Position numbers and translations under genes: made by a program | Shown: one piece after another, positions 10,404 through 19,073 of the stretch | How positions within the stretch are numbered: position 1 is the stretch's first letter | Layout: the number at the start of each line of letters is the position of its first letter | DNA from: Mycobacterium simulans | Lineage (GTDB): Bacteria > Actinomycetota > Actinomycetes > Mycobacteriales > Mycobacteriaceae | DNA: 64,000 nt | NCBI RefSeq assembly: GCF_900232995.1 | Contig: NZ_OCVX01000004.1 | Coordinates: forward strand, 196,614-260,613 | Direction: 5' to 3' | Notes under the pieces: generated by a model | The model's database searches: none | What the model was told of the DNA's origin: nothing | Seen by the model: only the letters and a program-made list of their open reading frames with translations

Positions 10404-10889
10404 ATGCATGAAACACGGTTGATGAGCGGTGTGCGCCGGGCGCTCGGCCTATTCGGCGCGGTGTTCGGTGTCGCGCTGCTCAGCGCTAGCGTGGCGAGTG
10501 CCACCGACCCGATCCAATTGAAGAGCCGATTGGGAAATTGGTGTCTCGACGGCCCGAATGGGGCCAACTCCGCGACGATGGTCAATCCCTGCACCGGGGC
10601 GAAATCCCAGCTTTGGGTTGTCAACTCTGCCGGTCAGATCGAGAGCATGGCCGTCCCCGGGAATTGCGTGAGCATCAGCGGCGCAGCGGATAACACCCCG
10701 GTGACGCTCATGCGGTGTCAGACCAATACGAACAACCAACGTTGGAAGCTCGAGGCCAACGGCCAGGTCACCAGTGCCCTCGGTCCGTGCCTCAACATAT
10801 CCGGCGGCGTCGCACAGCCGGGGACGGCGGTGATTGCGTATCACTGCATCGCGGATGTGGAAGACGAACAGTGGGATAGCGTTCCGTAA
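10404..10889 (+). CDS. Secreted ricin-B-type (beta-trefoil) lectin, sMTL-13-like
   Basis: This 161-residue protein has a signal peptide (basic start, hydrophobic stretch about residues 13-30, cleavage near ASA). The rest forms one beta-trefoil with three repeats, each ending in a QxW-like motif (SQLW, NQRW, DEQW) and containing paired cysteines. The size, the QLKSRLG start of the mature part and the QWDSVP end recall the secreted M. tuberculosis lectin Rv1419 (sMTL-13), from memory. It probably binds sugars outside the cell. It follows the megasynthase by 276 bp on the same strand. AAGGATGGAAG upstream of the ATG supplies a ribosome binding site. A functional link to the NRPS is only positional. 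Confidence 0.85.
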   Translation: MHETRLMSGVRRALGLFGAVFGVALLSASVASATDPIQLKSRLGNWCLDGPNGANSATMVNPCTGAKSQLWVVNSAGQIESMAVPGNCVSISGAADNTPVTLMRCQTNTNNQRWKLEANGQVTSALGPCLNISGGVAQPGTAVIAYHCIADVEDEQWDSVP

Positions 10890-10974
10890 CCGGTTCGCTG
10901 GGCAGGCCCGGCGAGCCATCCCACGTCTCCGACGGTGCGGTAGCCGCGCAACTTGATGCGTCGTACCGTGAACC

Positions 10975-12066
10975 ATGCCCCGAGCACGCGACACCGACGC
11001 CTGCCCGGGCGCGCTGCACGTGCACCAGGCCGCCGACGGCACGTTGGCGCGGGTACGGCTACCCGGCGGAATCATCACCGCCGCCCAGCTGGCGACGCTG
11101 GCCAACTTGTCGAGCGAGGTGGGCTCGGGAACGCTCGAGCTGACCGTGCGCGGCAACGTTCAGCTGCGCGGGATCCGGGATGTTGAGGCCGTGGCGGGTT
11201 CCCTGGCGGCGGCTGGCCTGCTGCCGTCGGCGACGCACGAGCGGGTCCGCAACATCGTGGCGTCGCCGCTGACCGGCCGGGTCGGCGGCAAGGCCGACGT
11301 TCGGCCGTGGGTCGAAGAATTGGACGCCGCGATCCGCGCCGAACCGCGCCTCGCGGACCTTGGCGGCCGGTTCTGGTTCAGTCTCGACGATGGTCGCGGT
11401 GACGTGTCCGGGCTGGGTGCCGACGTCGGCGTGCAGCTGTTTGACGACGGTGTCGCCCTGCTGCTGAGCGGACGCGACACGGGAGTGCGGGTTAGCGATG
11501 TCACCGAGACGCTGCTCGGCATCGCGCTGCGGTTTGTCGAAATCCGCGGAAAAGCTTGGCGGATAAATGAATTGACCAACCTTAATGACCTGCTTCCCGG
11601 CGTCGAGGTGGGCGCTGCGTTCCCACCCGTCACCGCGGGACCGGTCGGCTGGATATCCCAGGACGACGGCCGCATCACGCTGGGCGCGGCGGTGCCGCTC
11701 GGAGTCCTGTCCGCACGTGTCGCGGACTTCCTGGCCGCGATCGAGGCTCCGCTGGTGGTCACGCCGTGGCGGTCGGTTCTGGTGTGCGACCTCAGCGAGG
11801 ATGTAGCAGAGGTGGCCCTGCGCGTGCTGGCGCCGCTGGGGTTGGTATTCGACGAAGACTCCCCCTGGCTGACCGTCAGCGCCTGCACCGGCAGCCCGGG
11901 CTGCGCGCACTCCACGGCCGACGTACGGGCCGACGCGGCACAATCGCTGGACCCAAATTCCGCCGTGCATCGGCACTTCGTCGGCTGCGAACGCGCCTGC
12001 GGCAGCCCGCTTGCGGGTGAGGTGCTGGTAGCCGCCGGAACGGGATACCGGGTTCTCAGGTCCTAA
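10975..12066 (+). CDS. cobG: Precorrin-3B synthase CobG
   Basis: This 363-residue protein resembles nitrite/sulfite reductases in having two ferredoxin-like half-domains and a C-terminal metal-cofactor site. The cysteines lie in CTGSPGC (about residue 303) and CERAC (about residue 340), as expected for a [4Fe-4S] cluster. CobG uses O2 to convert precorrin-3A to precorrin-3B and marks the aerobic cobalamin pathway. It is followed after 9 bp by cobH and then cobIJ, all on plus, which suggests one operon. The ATG at 10975 gives a start matching the M. tuberculosis protein as I remember it (xRxRDTDACPGAL). Confidence 0.95.
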   Translation: MPRARDTDACPGALHVHQAADGTLARVRLPGGIITAAQLATLANLSSEVGSGTLELTVRGNVQLRGIRDVEAVAGSLAAAGLLPSATHERVRNIVASPLTGRVGGKADVRPWVEELDAAIRAEPRLADLGGRFWFSLDDGRGDVSGLGADVGVQLFDDGVALLLSGRDTGVRVSDVTETLLGIALRFVEIRGKAWRINELTNLNDLLPGVEVGAAFPPVTAGPVGWISQDDGRITLGAAVPLGVLSARVADFLAAIEAPLVVTPWRSVLVCDLSEDVAEVALRVLAPLGLVFDEDSPWLTVSACTGSPGCAHSTADVRADAAQSLDPNSAVHRHFVGCERACGSPLAGEVLVAAGTGYRVLRS

Positions 12067-12075
12067 GGTGAGCAG

Positions 12076-12702
12076 GTGCTCGATTACATCCGCGACGCGG
12101 CGGAAATCTACCGACTGTCGTTCGCGGCGATCCGCGCCGAAGCCGACCTGACGCGATTCCCCGCCGACGTCACCCGCGTGGTGGTCCGGCTGATCCACAC
12201 CTGCGGGCAGGTCGACCTCACCGAGCACGTCGCCTACACCGACGACGTCGTCTCCCGCGCCAGCGCCGCGTTGGCGGGCGGCGCCCCGGTGCTGTGCGAT
12301 TCGTCGATGGTGGCCGCCGGGATCACCACCGCACGACTGCCCGCCGGCAACGAGGTGGTGACGCTGGTCGCCGATCCGCGCGCCGCCGAACTGGCCGCGC
12401 GTCGGCAGACCACCCGCTCGGCGGCCGGTGTGGAGCTGTGGGCCAACCAGCTGGCAGGCGCGATCGTGGCCATCGGTAACGCGCCCACCGCGCTATTCCG
12501 GCTGCTGGAGCTGATCGACGAAGGGGCCCCGGCGCCGGCGGCGGTGCTGGGCGGACCGGTCGGCTTTGTCGGCTCGGCGCAGTCCAAGCAGGAGCTGATC
12601 GAGCGTCCGCGCGGCATGTCGTATCTGGTGGTGCGGGGCCGCCGTGGCGGCAGCGCCATGGCAGCCGCCGCCGTCAACGCGATCGCAAGCGACGCCGAAT
12701 GA
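12076..12702 (+). CDS. cobH: Precorrin-8X methylmutase CobH
   Basis: This 208-residue protein uses a GTG start 9 bp after cobG. It has the precorrin-8X methylmutase signature: RLIHTCGQVD near residue 38 (with the active-site His), CDSSMVAAGI near residue 74, and the C-terminal GFVGSAQSK and RGRRGGSAMA segments. The enzyme moves the C-11 methyl group to C-12, forming hydrogenobyrinate. The 3' end overlaps the cobIJ start by 4 bases (ATGA), so translation is probably coupled. Length and sequence fit the family with no visible damage. Confidence 0.96.
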   Translation: MLDYIRDAAEIYRLSFAAIRAEADLTRFPADVTRVVVRLIHTCGQVDLTEHVAYTDDVVSRASAALAGGAPVLCDSSMVAAGITTARLPAGNEVVTLVADPRAAELAARRQTTRSAAGVELWANQLAGAIVAIGNAPTALFRLLELIDEGAPAPAAVLGGPVGFVGSAQSKQELIERPRGMSYLVVRGRRGGSAMAAAAVNAIASDAE

Positions 12703-14171
12703 CGTCGAGAGGCACGCTCTGGGGAGTCGGGCTGGGGCCCGGTGATCCGGAGTTGGTGACCGTCAAGGCCGCCCGGGTGATCGGCGAGGCCGACGTGGTC
12801 GCGTACCACAGCGCCCGTCACGGTCGCAGCATCGCCCGCGGTATCGCCGAACCGTATCTGCGGGCTGGCCAGATCGAGGAACACCTCGTCTATCCGGTGA
12901 CTACCGAGACCACCGATCATCCCGGCGGCTACGTCGGTGCGATCGAAGACTTCTACGTCGAAGCGACCGAGCGGATCGCCGCGCACCTCGACGCCGGGCG
13001 CAATGTGGCGCTGCTCGCCGAGGGCGACCCGCTGTTCTACAGCTCCTACATGCATCTGCACACCCGGCTCACCCGTCGCTTCAATGCCGTCATCGTGCCG
13101 GGTGTGACGTCGGTGAGCGCGGCGTCGGCGGCGGTCGCGACACCATTGGTAGCCGGTGATGAGGTGCTGTCGGTGCTGCCGGGCACGTTGCCGGTCGCCG
13201 AGCTGACCCGTCGGCTCGCCGACGTCGACGCGGCCGTGGTTCTCAAGCTGGGCCGGTCGTACCACAATGTGCGGGAAGCGCTTTCGGCGTCCGGCCAACT
13301 CGACGACGCGTTCTACGTGGAGCGCGCAAGCACACCCGGCCAACGCGTGCTGCCCGCAGCGGAAGTCGACGAGACCAGCGTGCCCTACTTCTCGCTGGCC
13401 ATGCTTCCTGGTGGACGGCGACGAGGGTCGGTGGCCGGCAGCGTTGCGGTGGTGGGCCTGGGACCCGGCCACACCGACTGGATGACGCCGCAGAGCCGAC
13501 GTGAATTGGCTTGTGCGACCGACCTTATCGGCTACCACGGCTACCTGAACCGGGTGCCGGTGCGTGACGGCCAGCGGCGCCATCCCAGCGACAACACCGA
13601 CGAGCCCGCCCGCGCGCGATTGGCGTGCGCGCTGGCCGAGCAGGGGAACGCGGTTGCGGTGGTGTCGTCGGGCGACCCGGGAGTGTTCGCGATGGCCACC
13701 GCCGTACTGGAGGAAGCCAAACAATGGCCCAGCGTGCGGATCCGGGTGATTCCGGCGATGACGGCCGCGCAGGCCGTGGCCAGCCGGGTCGGCGCTCCGC
13801 TGGGTCACGACTATGCGGTGATCTCACTGTCCGACCGGCTCAAACCGTGGGAGGTGATCGCCGCGCGCCTGGCCGCCGCCGCCGGCGCCGACTTGGTACT
13901 GGCCATCTACAACCCCGCTTCCAAGACACGAACGTGGCAGGTCGGCGCGATGCGCGAGCTGTTGTTGGCCCACCGCGAGCCCGGCACGCCGGTGGTGATC
14001 GGCCGGAATGTATCCGGGCCTGACGAAGACGTCCGCGTGGTGCGGCTGGCTGACCTCAATCCCGCCGACGTCGACATGCGTTGCCTACTGATCATCGGAT
14101 CATCCCAAACGCAATGGCACTCAACGGATTCCGGGGAGCAGGTGTTTACTCCCCGACGCTACCCTGGCTAG
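12699..14171 (+). CDS. cobIJ: Fused precorrin-2 C20-methyltransferase / precorrin-3B C17-methyltransferase CobIJ
   Basis: This 490-residue protein has two tandem tetrapyrrole methylase domains. The N-terminal half (about 1-240) has WGVGLGPGDPELVT and AEGDPLFYSS and corresponds to CobI, which methylates C-20 of precorrin-2. The C-terminal half (about 245-490) has VVGLGPGHTDWMT, SSGDPGVFAMA and YNPASKTR and corresponds to CobJ, which methylates C-17 with ring contraction. The same fusion exists in M. tuberculosis (Rv2066). It overlaps cobH by 4 bases and ends the plus-strand cob group. The next gene is a regulator 142 bp downstream. Confidence 0.95.
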   Translation: MTSRGTLWGVGLGPGDPELVTVKAARVIGEADVVAYHSARHGRSIARGIAEPYLRAGQIEEHLVYPVTTETTDHPGGYVGAIEDFYVEATERIAAHLDAGRNVALLAEGDPLFYSSYMHLHTRLTRRFNAVIVPGVTSVSAASAAVATPLVAGDEVLSVLPGTLPVAELTRRLADVDAAVVLKLGRSYHNVREALSASGQLDDAFYVERASTPGQRVLPAAEVDETSVPYFSLAMLPGGRRRGSVAGSVAVVGLGPGHTDWMTPQSRRELACATDLIGYHGYLNRVPVRDGQRRHPSDNTDEPARARLACALAEQGNAVAVVSSGDPGVFAMATAVLEEAKQWPSVRIRVIPAMTAAQAVASRVGAPLGHDYAVISLSDRLKPWEVIAARLAAAAGADLVLAIYNPASKTRTWQVGAMRELLLAHREPGTPVVIGRNVSGPDEDVRVVRLADLNPADVDMRCLLIIGSSQTQWHSTDSGEQVFTPRRYPG

Positions 14172-14313
14172 CCGTCCCGCGCTCATCTCGCGTCATCTGA
14201 CGGCCATCACTGTGAAGTCTCGTGATGTGGCCGCAATGGCTGCTCCGCTGGACGTATGCTACCCACCACCAGACATGCTGCGTTCGCTGCGCAGCTGCGG
14301 AGAGGGTTGCTGG

Positions 14314-17226
14314 ATGGCGGTCGAGTTCAAGTTGCTCGGCGACATGGAAGCTCGAGTCGACGGGCGGCGACTCGAAATCGGGCATGCCCGCCAACGGTGT
14401 GTGCTGGTCGCATTCCTGATCGATGTGAATCGGCCGATCCCGGTGGACCAGCTGGTTGATCGGGTGTGGTCGGACCGGCCGCCGCATCATGCCCGAAATT
14501 CCCTTGCGGGTTATGTGTCTCGGCTGCGGAATCTGCTTGCTGGCACCGAGAACACGGTGATTTCGCGTGAGCCGGGCGGATACGTTCTTGCCGCGGACCC
14601 GTTGACGGTGGACCTGTACCGCTTCCGGTCTGTGGTGGCACAGGCGCGCGCCAGCGCCGACCCGGACGAAGCCGCGGGTTTGTTCGACCGGGCCTTGGCA
14701 ATCTGGTCCGGTGAACCATTCGTGTCCCTGGATACTCCGTGGATCAACGACATTCGCGGTGCTTTGCAGGCTGAGCGGTTTTCAGTGGAGCTGGACCGAA
14801 ACGATGTCGCGTTGCGGGTGGGTAGACACGCTGAGTTACTCGTGGAGATATCCGCGGCGCAGGCGGCCAATCCGCTCGACGAACGCCTGGCCGGGCAGTT
14901 GATGCTGGCCCAGTTCCGCAATGGCCGGCAGGCCGATTCGCTGGACACTTATCGCCGGATACGCGAGCGACTTGTCGAGGAGCTTGGTGTTGATCCCGGC
15001 TCGGGGCTGCGCCAACTGCATCAGCACATCCTCACGGGCGAGGCCGAAGGGCAAGCGGCCCACCCTGTTTCGCGGGTTGCGGCACCGCCTCACCCGCGCG
15101 TCTTCGAGCGGCTACATTCGGGACTCTTGCGGCGCCCTACCAGTCTTGTCGGACACCAGCGCGAATTGGGGCGTGGGCGCAGGCTGCCGTCGACGGTAAC
15201 CACTTTCGTGGGGCGCGACGCGGAGGTGACCCAGCTGCAAGAGTTGTTGTCAGTCTCGCGGCTGGTCACGGTGACCGGTGTCGGTGGGGTTGGTAAGACC
15301 ACCTTGGCCGCCCACACCGCCGCCAAGTTGCGCCAGCAGTTTACCGATGGCGCGTGGTGGGTGGACTTAGCCGAACTGCGCGAAGGTGCACTGCTTACCG
15401 AGGTGGTGGCCGCGGCGTTGGGAGTGCGTGATCAGCTGGGTCGAGCCCTGACCGAGGTGCTGGTCGACTTCCTCGGGCAGCGTCAGTCGCTGGTGGTACT
15501 CGACAGCTGCGAACACCTCATCGACGACGTGGCCAATCTCGCCGAGACGCTGCTGCGGGATTGCCCGCAGCTGCAGATGCTGGCCACCAGCCGCGAGGTG
15601 CTCGACATCGGCGGCGAAGCGGTGCTGCGGCTAGACCCGCTGTCGTGTCCGACCCTCGGCGAAGATCCCACGCTGGGCAGCGTGGCCGGTTATGCGGCCG
15701 TGCAGTTGTTTGTGCAGCGGGCGCGGGCAGTGGTTCCCGGATTTGAGCTCGACGTCCACAATGCCACGGCGATAGCGCGCAGCTGTGCCCGCTTGGATGG
15801 GTTGCCACTAGCCATCGAGCTGGCCGCCGCGCGCACCCGGGTGATGTCGGCCGAGCAGATCGCCGAGGAGCTCGCCGACCGCTTCGGATTCCTCAGCCAC
15901 GGCCATCGCGGCGCCCCCACTCGCCGACAAAGCCTGATGGCGTGTCTGGACTGGAGCTATGACCTGTGCACCCAATCCGAACAGCGACTGTGGCGCCGGC
16001 TATCGGTGTTGGTCGAAAGCTTTGATCTAGCCACCGCCCGCGGCATCTGCGGTGAGGACGTGCCCGCGGACGAATTCCTGGACCTGCTGTCCGCATTGGT
16101 CGACAAATCGATCCTGATCCGCACCGAACACCACGGCGTGGTGTGCTTTCGGCTCTTGGAGACACTGCGCGACTTCGGAAACAGCCACACCACCGAGGCC
16201 GAACACCTGCGATTGGCTCGACGCCACGCCGCGTGGTATCACCAGCTGCTTGCTGAGGCCGAGGCCCAATGGTTCGGTCCCCAACAACTCCAATGGATCG
16301 AGCGCCTTACCCGTGACCTGCCCAACATCCGGGAGGCGCTGCAATTCAGCCTGACCGACAATCCAGTCATGGCGGTCGATATGACCGTTGCCATGCGCCA
16401 GTTCTGGCTCTGCTATGCGGTGCTCAGCGAAGGCTGCCGATGGGCAAGCCGTGCTCTGGATGCCACCTCACCGGAACCCAGCGTGCAGCGCATGCGGGCG
16501 CTGTTTACCGTGGCGCTCCTGACCATCCATCACGGAGACATGGTGACAGGCATGAGCTGGCTTGCTGAGGCGCGTAGCCTCTTCGAAGTGGTCGAGGACC
16601 CCGACACGCGCGGCAGGATCCATTTTTACGATGCCTACATCGCCTTGATGACTGGCAACATCGACCACGTGCAGGACCACCTCGAGCAGGCAATGGCCGC
16701 GACCGATGACTTCGAAGTCCAGGTCTACTCGATGGGGGCTATGAGCTGGCTGGACATAATTTCAGGTGATCCCCACGGTGCGCTGGCGTGGTCTGACAAA
16801 TCTCTCGCCTTGGCTCAATCCCGCGGCGACTGGGTGATGCGAGTAGCCGCACTGGGAACGGTTGGTGCGGCGCACTGGCGCCTGGGCGATCTGCAGCGCG
16901 CCGAACAATTCCTCTACCAGTGCCTTCAACTTGGCCTCGAAGTCAGTAACCAATACGAGGTCGCAAATGGACTCGAACTCTTGGCCTGGATTACCGAAAC
17001 CTGCAACCAGCCGCGACAAGCCGCGGTCCTGATGGCGGCGGCCGCCGAAATAAGCCGTGCCAGCGGAGCCATACTCGCTAGTGTGCTCGTCGGCGACTTC
17101 CACTCGGAATGCGAACGTCGCGTGCGCGAGCAGCTCAGCGCGGCAGAATTCCAGGCCGCCTGGAACGAAGGCACTGCGCTGAACATGTCTGACATCGCTG
17201 AGGTCATTTCCCCAGGCTCGCGCTAG
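14314..17226 (+). CDS. SARP/AfsR-like transcriptional regulator (winged helix - BTAD - NB-ARC ATPase - TPR)
   Basis: The ATG at 14314 is preferred because GGAGAGGG lies about 8 bp upstream and the product starts directly with the DNA-binding domain (VEFKLLGDMEARVDGR); a GTG at 14212 would add 34 residues. The protein is 970 residues: OmpR/SARP-type winged helix (about 1-95), bacterial transcriptional activation domain (about 96-245), NB-ARC-type NTPase with FVGRDAEV and P-loop GVGGVGKTT (about residues 300-335) and LVVLDSCEHL Walker B, then helical repeats to the end. Such proteins often control secondary metabolism in actinobacteria. At this site I would expect Rv2067c from M. tuberculosis, which is absent. 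The target is unknown; the PKS-NRPS 4 kb away and the cob genes are candidates by position only. Confidence 0.9.
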   Translation: MAVEFKLLGDMEARVDGRRLEIGHARQRCVLVAFLIDVNRPIPVDQLVDRVWSDRPPHHARNSLAGYVSRLRNLLAGTENTVISREPGGYVLAADPLTVDLYRFRSVVAQARASADPDEAAGLFDRALAIWSGEPFVSLDTPWINDIRGALQAERFSVELDRNDVALRVGRHAELLVEISAAQAANPLDERLAGQLMLAQFRNGRQADSLDTYRRIRERLVEELGVDPGSGLRQLHQHILTGEAEGQAAHPVSRVAAPPHPRVFERLHSGLLRRPTSLVGHQRELGRGRRLPSTVTTFVGRDAEVTQLQELLSVSRLVTVTGVGGVGKTTLAAHTAAKLRQQFTDGAWWVDLAELREGALLTEVVAAALGVRDQLGRALTEVLVDFLGQRQSLVVLDSCEHLIDDVANLAETLLRDCPQLQMLATSREVLDIGGEAVLRLDPLSCPTLGEDPTLGSVAGYAAVQLFVQRARAVVPGFELDVHNATAIARSCARLDGLPLAIELAAARTRVMSAEQIAEELADRFGFLSHGHRGAPTRRQSLMACLDWSYDLCTQSEQRLWRRLSVLVESFDLATARGICGEDVPADEFLDLLSALVDKSILIRTEHHGVVCFRLLETLRDFGNSHTTEAEHLRLARRHAAWYHQLLAEAEAQWFGPQQLQWIERLTRDLPNIREALQFSLTDNPVMAVDMTVAMRQFWLCYAVLSEGCRWASRALDATSPEPSVQRMRALFTVALLTIHHGDMVTGMSWLAEARSLFEVVEDPDTRGRIHFYDAYIALMTGNIDHVQDHLEQAMAATDDFEVQVYSMGAMSWLDIISGDPHGALAWSDKSLALAQSRGDWVMRVAALGTVGAAHWRLGDLQRAEQFLYQCLQLGLEVSNQYEVANGLELLAWITETCNQPRQAAVLMAAAAEISRASGAILASVLVGDFHSECERRVREQLSAAEFQAAWNEGTALNMSDIAEVISPGSR

Positions 17227-17229
17227 CTG

Positions 17230-18150
17230 CTAGCCGCCCAGCACGGACGCGACAAGCGCCGCCGCATCGGCGATCAACTCCTCGCTGGGTTCGGCCTCAT
17301 ACCCGTTGCCGGCACGATCGGAGTAGATCGCCACGACGTTGGCCACACCGCCGGGCGACCACACGACCGCAACGTCATTGGCCCGGCCGTAGTCTCCGGA
17401 CCCAGTCTTGTCGATCACTTTCCAATCGGCCGGAAATCCCGCTCGGATGCGCTTGGCTCCGGTGGTGTTGCGTGCCATCCAATCGATCAGCATCGCCCGC
17501 TTGTCTGCGGGCAACGCGTTGCCGAGCACCAGCTGTTGGACGACAAGGGAGATCGCGCGCGGGGTTGTCGTGTCCCGCTCGTCGCCCGGGGCGTTGCGGT
17601 TCAGCTCCGGTTCCAGTTGATCCAGCCGGCTCACGGTGTCGCCGAGCTCGCGCAGAAATCCGGTGAATGTCGCCGTCCCGCCCCCTGGACTAGAAAGGTC
17701 GGCCAGCAACAGATTGGCCGCGGTGCCGTCGCTGTAGCGGATCGCCGCATCGCAGAGTTGCCCGATCGTCATTCCGGTCTCGACGTGTTGTTGGGTCACC
17801 GGTGAGATCGACCGGATGTCGTCGTGGGTGTAAGTGACCACCTTGTCCAGATGCGTCAGTGGATATTGGTGCAGTACCGCCGCGACCAGGGGCGCCTTGA
17901 AGGTCGAGCAGAACGCGAACCGCTCGTCGGAGCGGTATGCGATCTGTGCACCTGGCACGTACACGCCGAGGCGGGCCTCATATTTTTGCTCGAGCTCAAT
18001 GAAGCGTTCGGCGATATCCGGTCGTGCCACCGCGGTGGTCACTGCGGGAGGATCACCGCTGGCACGGCGCGCGCAACCTGCGAGCGGAATCAGGACGGCA
18101 GCGGTCAGGAACTCACGCCGGCCGAAGTGGGCGTGCGGGCTGTCGAGCAT
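17230..18150 (-). CDS. blaC: Class A beta-lactamase BlaC
   Basis: This 306-residue protein has an N-terminal twin-arginine motif (GRREFLT) and a lipobox-like LAGC, so it is probably exported by Tat and possibly lipidated, as proposed for M. tuberculosis BlaC. All class A active-site motifs are visible: STFK (catalytic Ser), SDG in RYSDGTAA (SDN in most enzymes, SDG in mycobacterial BlaC), EPELN with the general-base Glu, and KTGSGD. It hydrolyses penicillins and cephalosporins in the cell envelope. The gene is convergent with the upstream regulator, with only 3 bp between the stops, and divergent from the sigC relic. Confidence 0.96.
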   Translation of the reverse strand: MLDSPHAHFGRREFLTAAVLIPLAGCARRASGDPPAVTTAVARPDIAERFIELEQKYEARLGVYVPGAQIAYRSDERFAFCSTFKAPLVAAVLHQYPLTHLDKVVTYTHDDIRSISPVTQQHVETGMTIGQLCDAAIRYSDGTAANLLLADLSSPGGGTATFTGFLRELGDTVSRLDQLEPELNRNAPGDERDTTTPRAISLVVQQLVLGNALPADKRAMLIDWMARNTTGAKRIRAGFPADWKVIDKTGSGDYGRANDVAVVWSPGGVANVVAIYSDRAGNGYEAEPSEELIADAAALVASVLGG

Positions 18151-18245
18151 GCCGCAGTATCACACGTCCGCTGGACCGCCAGATCACCACCGCTACGACA
18201 GCCGGTCGTATGCACGGCCAGTGTCCCCGTTTAAGCTGGATGCCC

Positions 18246-18351
18246 ATGACCGCGTCAAGCGACGACGAGGCCGTTACCACGCTCGCCCTGGCGGCAGCAA
18301 ACGGGAACGCGCGGGTGCTTGAGGCAGGAGCGCGACGACATGACCGGTTAG
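18246..18351 (+). pseudogene. sigC: Relic of sigC (ECF sigma factor C) with a large internal deletion
   Basis: Starting at the ATG at 18246, 27 codons match the start of M. tuberculosis SigC as I remember it (MTASSDDEAV ... LALAAANGNA ... LEA). One base later, in the next frame, bases 18328-18351 encode ERDDMTG and a stop, resembling the native SigC end (DDLTG). Everything between, about 150 codons with sigma regions 2 and 4, is missing, and the junction is out of frame by one base. The position is exactly that of sigC in M. tuberculosis: divergent from blaC and overlapping the 3' end of cobK. The remnant cannot encode a sigma factor. Confidence 0.85.
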
Positions 18352-19073
18352 CCCAGCGCGGCAACCCAATCGGCGGCCTGTTGCACGGTGCCCACCGTCG
18401 TCACCCCGGCCGGCAGTTCCGGGCGTGCCACCATCACCACCGGAATGTGGAGTGCGGCAGCGGCGTCCAGCTTCGCTCGCGTCATGTCGCCACCACTGTT
18501 CTTGGTGACCAACGCGTCGATGCGGTGCTCCCGTAAGAGCTGGAACTCGTCGTCGTAGTGATACGGCCCCCGGGACAGCACCACCTGGTGATGACGCGGC
18601 AGCGAGGCGGCGTCCGGCGCGGTGACGGCACGAATCAAGAACCACGCTTCGCCGTCGGCGAAGGCGTTGACGCCGGATCGGCCGGTGGTCAGGAAGACAC
18701 GTGAAAATCCTTGTTGGGCAACAATTTCTGCCGCTTCGGTATCCGATTTAACGACGATGGCGGCGCCCGGGTCCCATGGTGGGCGAGCCAGCACCAGGTA
18801 AGGCACTTGCAATTCCTCACAGACCTGCGCGGCGTGTGCGGTGATGGTCGCCGCGAACGGATGGGTGGCGTCGACGACGGCGCCGATGTCTTCTTTTGTG
18901 AGCCACCGCCGTAGCCCATCGGTGCCCCCGAACCCGCCTATTCGCACCGGGCCGACGGGCAACGCCGGGTCGGGCACCCGGCCGGCCAGGGAGCTGATGA
19001 GGTCGACGCGCGGGTGCAAGGTTTTGGCCAGCGCCCGACCCTCGGCGGTGCCGCCGAGCAGCAGCAGCCGCAT
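18348..19073 (-). CDS. cobK: Precorrin-6A reductase CobK
   Basis: This 241-residue protein starts with the Rossmann-like LLLGGTAEGRALA typical of CobK/CbiJ and contains VVDATHPFA (about residue 65) and the C-terminal VTKNSGG segment of the family. It reduces precorrin-6A with NADPH. It is the last gene of the minus-strand group SDR-cobL-cobM-cobK: its ATG overlaps the cobM stop (TGATG). Its own stop overlaps the sigC relic, the same tail-to-tail arrangement as in M. tuberculosis. Confidence 0.95.
   Translation of the reverse strand: MRLLLLGGTAEGRALAKTLHPRVDLISSLAGRVPDPALPVGPVRIGGFGGTDGLRRWLTKEDIGAVVDATHPFAATITAHAAQVCEELQVPYLVLARPPWDPGAAIVVKSDTEAAEIVAQQGFSRVFLTTGRSGVNAFADGEAWFLIRAVTAPDAASLPRHHQVVLSRGPYHYDDEFQLLREHRIDALVTKNSGGDMTRAKLDAAAALHIPVVMVARPELPAGVTTVGTVQQAADWVAALG

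Noticed and set aside
10127..10975. Cobalamin riboswitch upstream of cobG
   Set aside because: I looked for the conserved B12-box elements before the lectin gene and before cobG and found none convincing.
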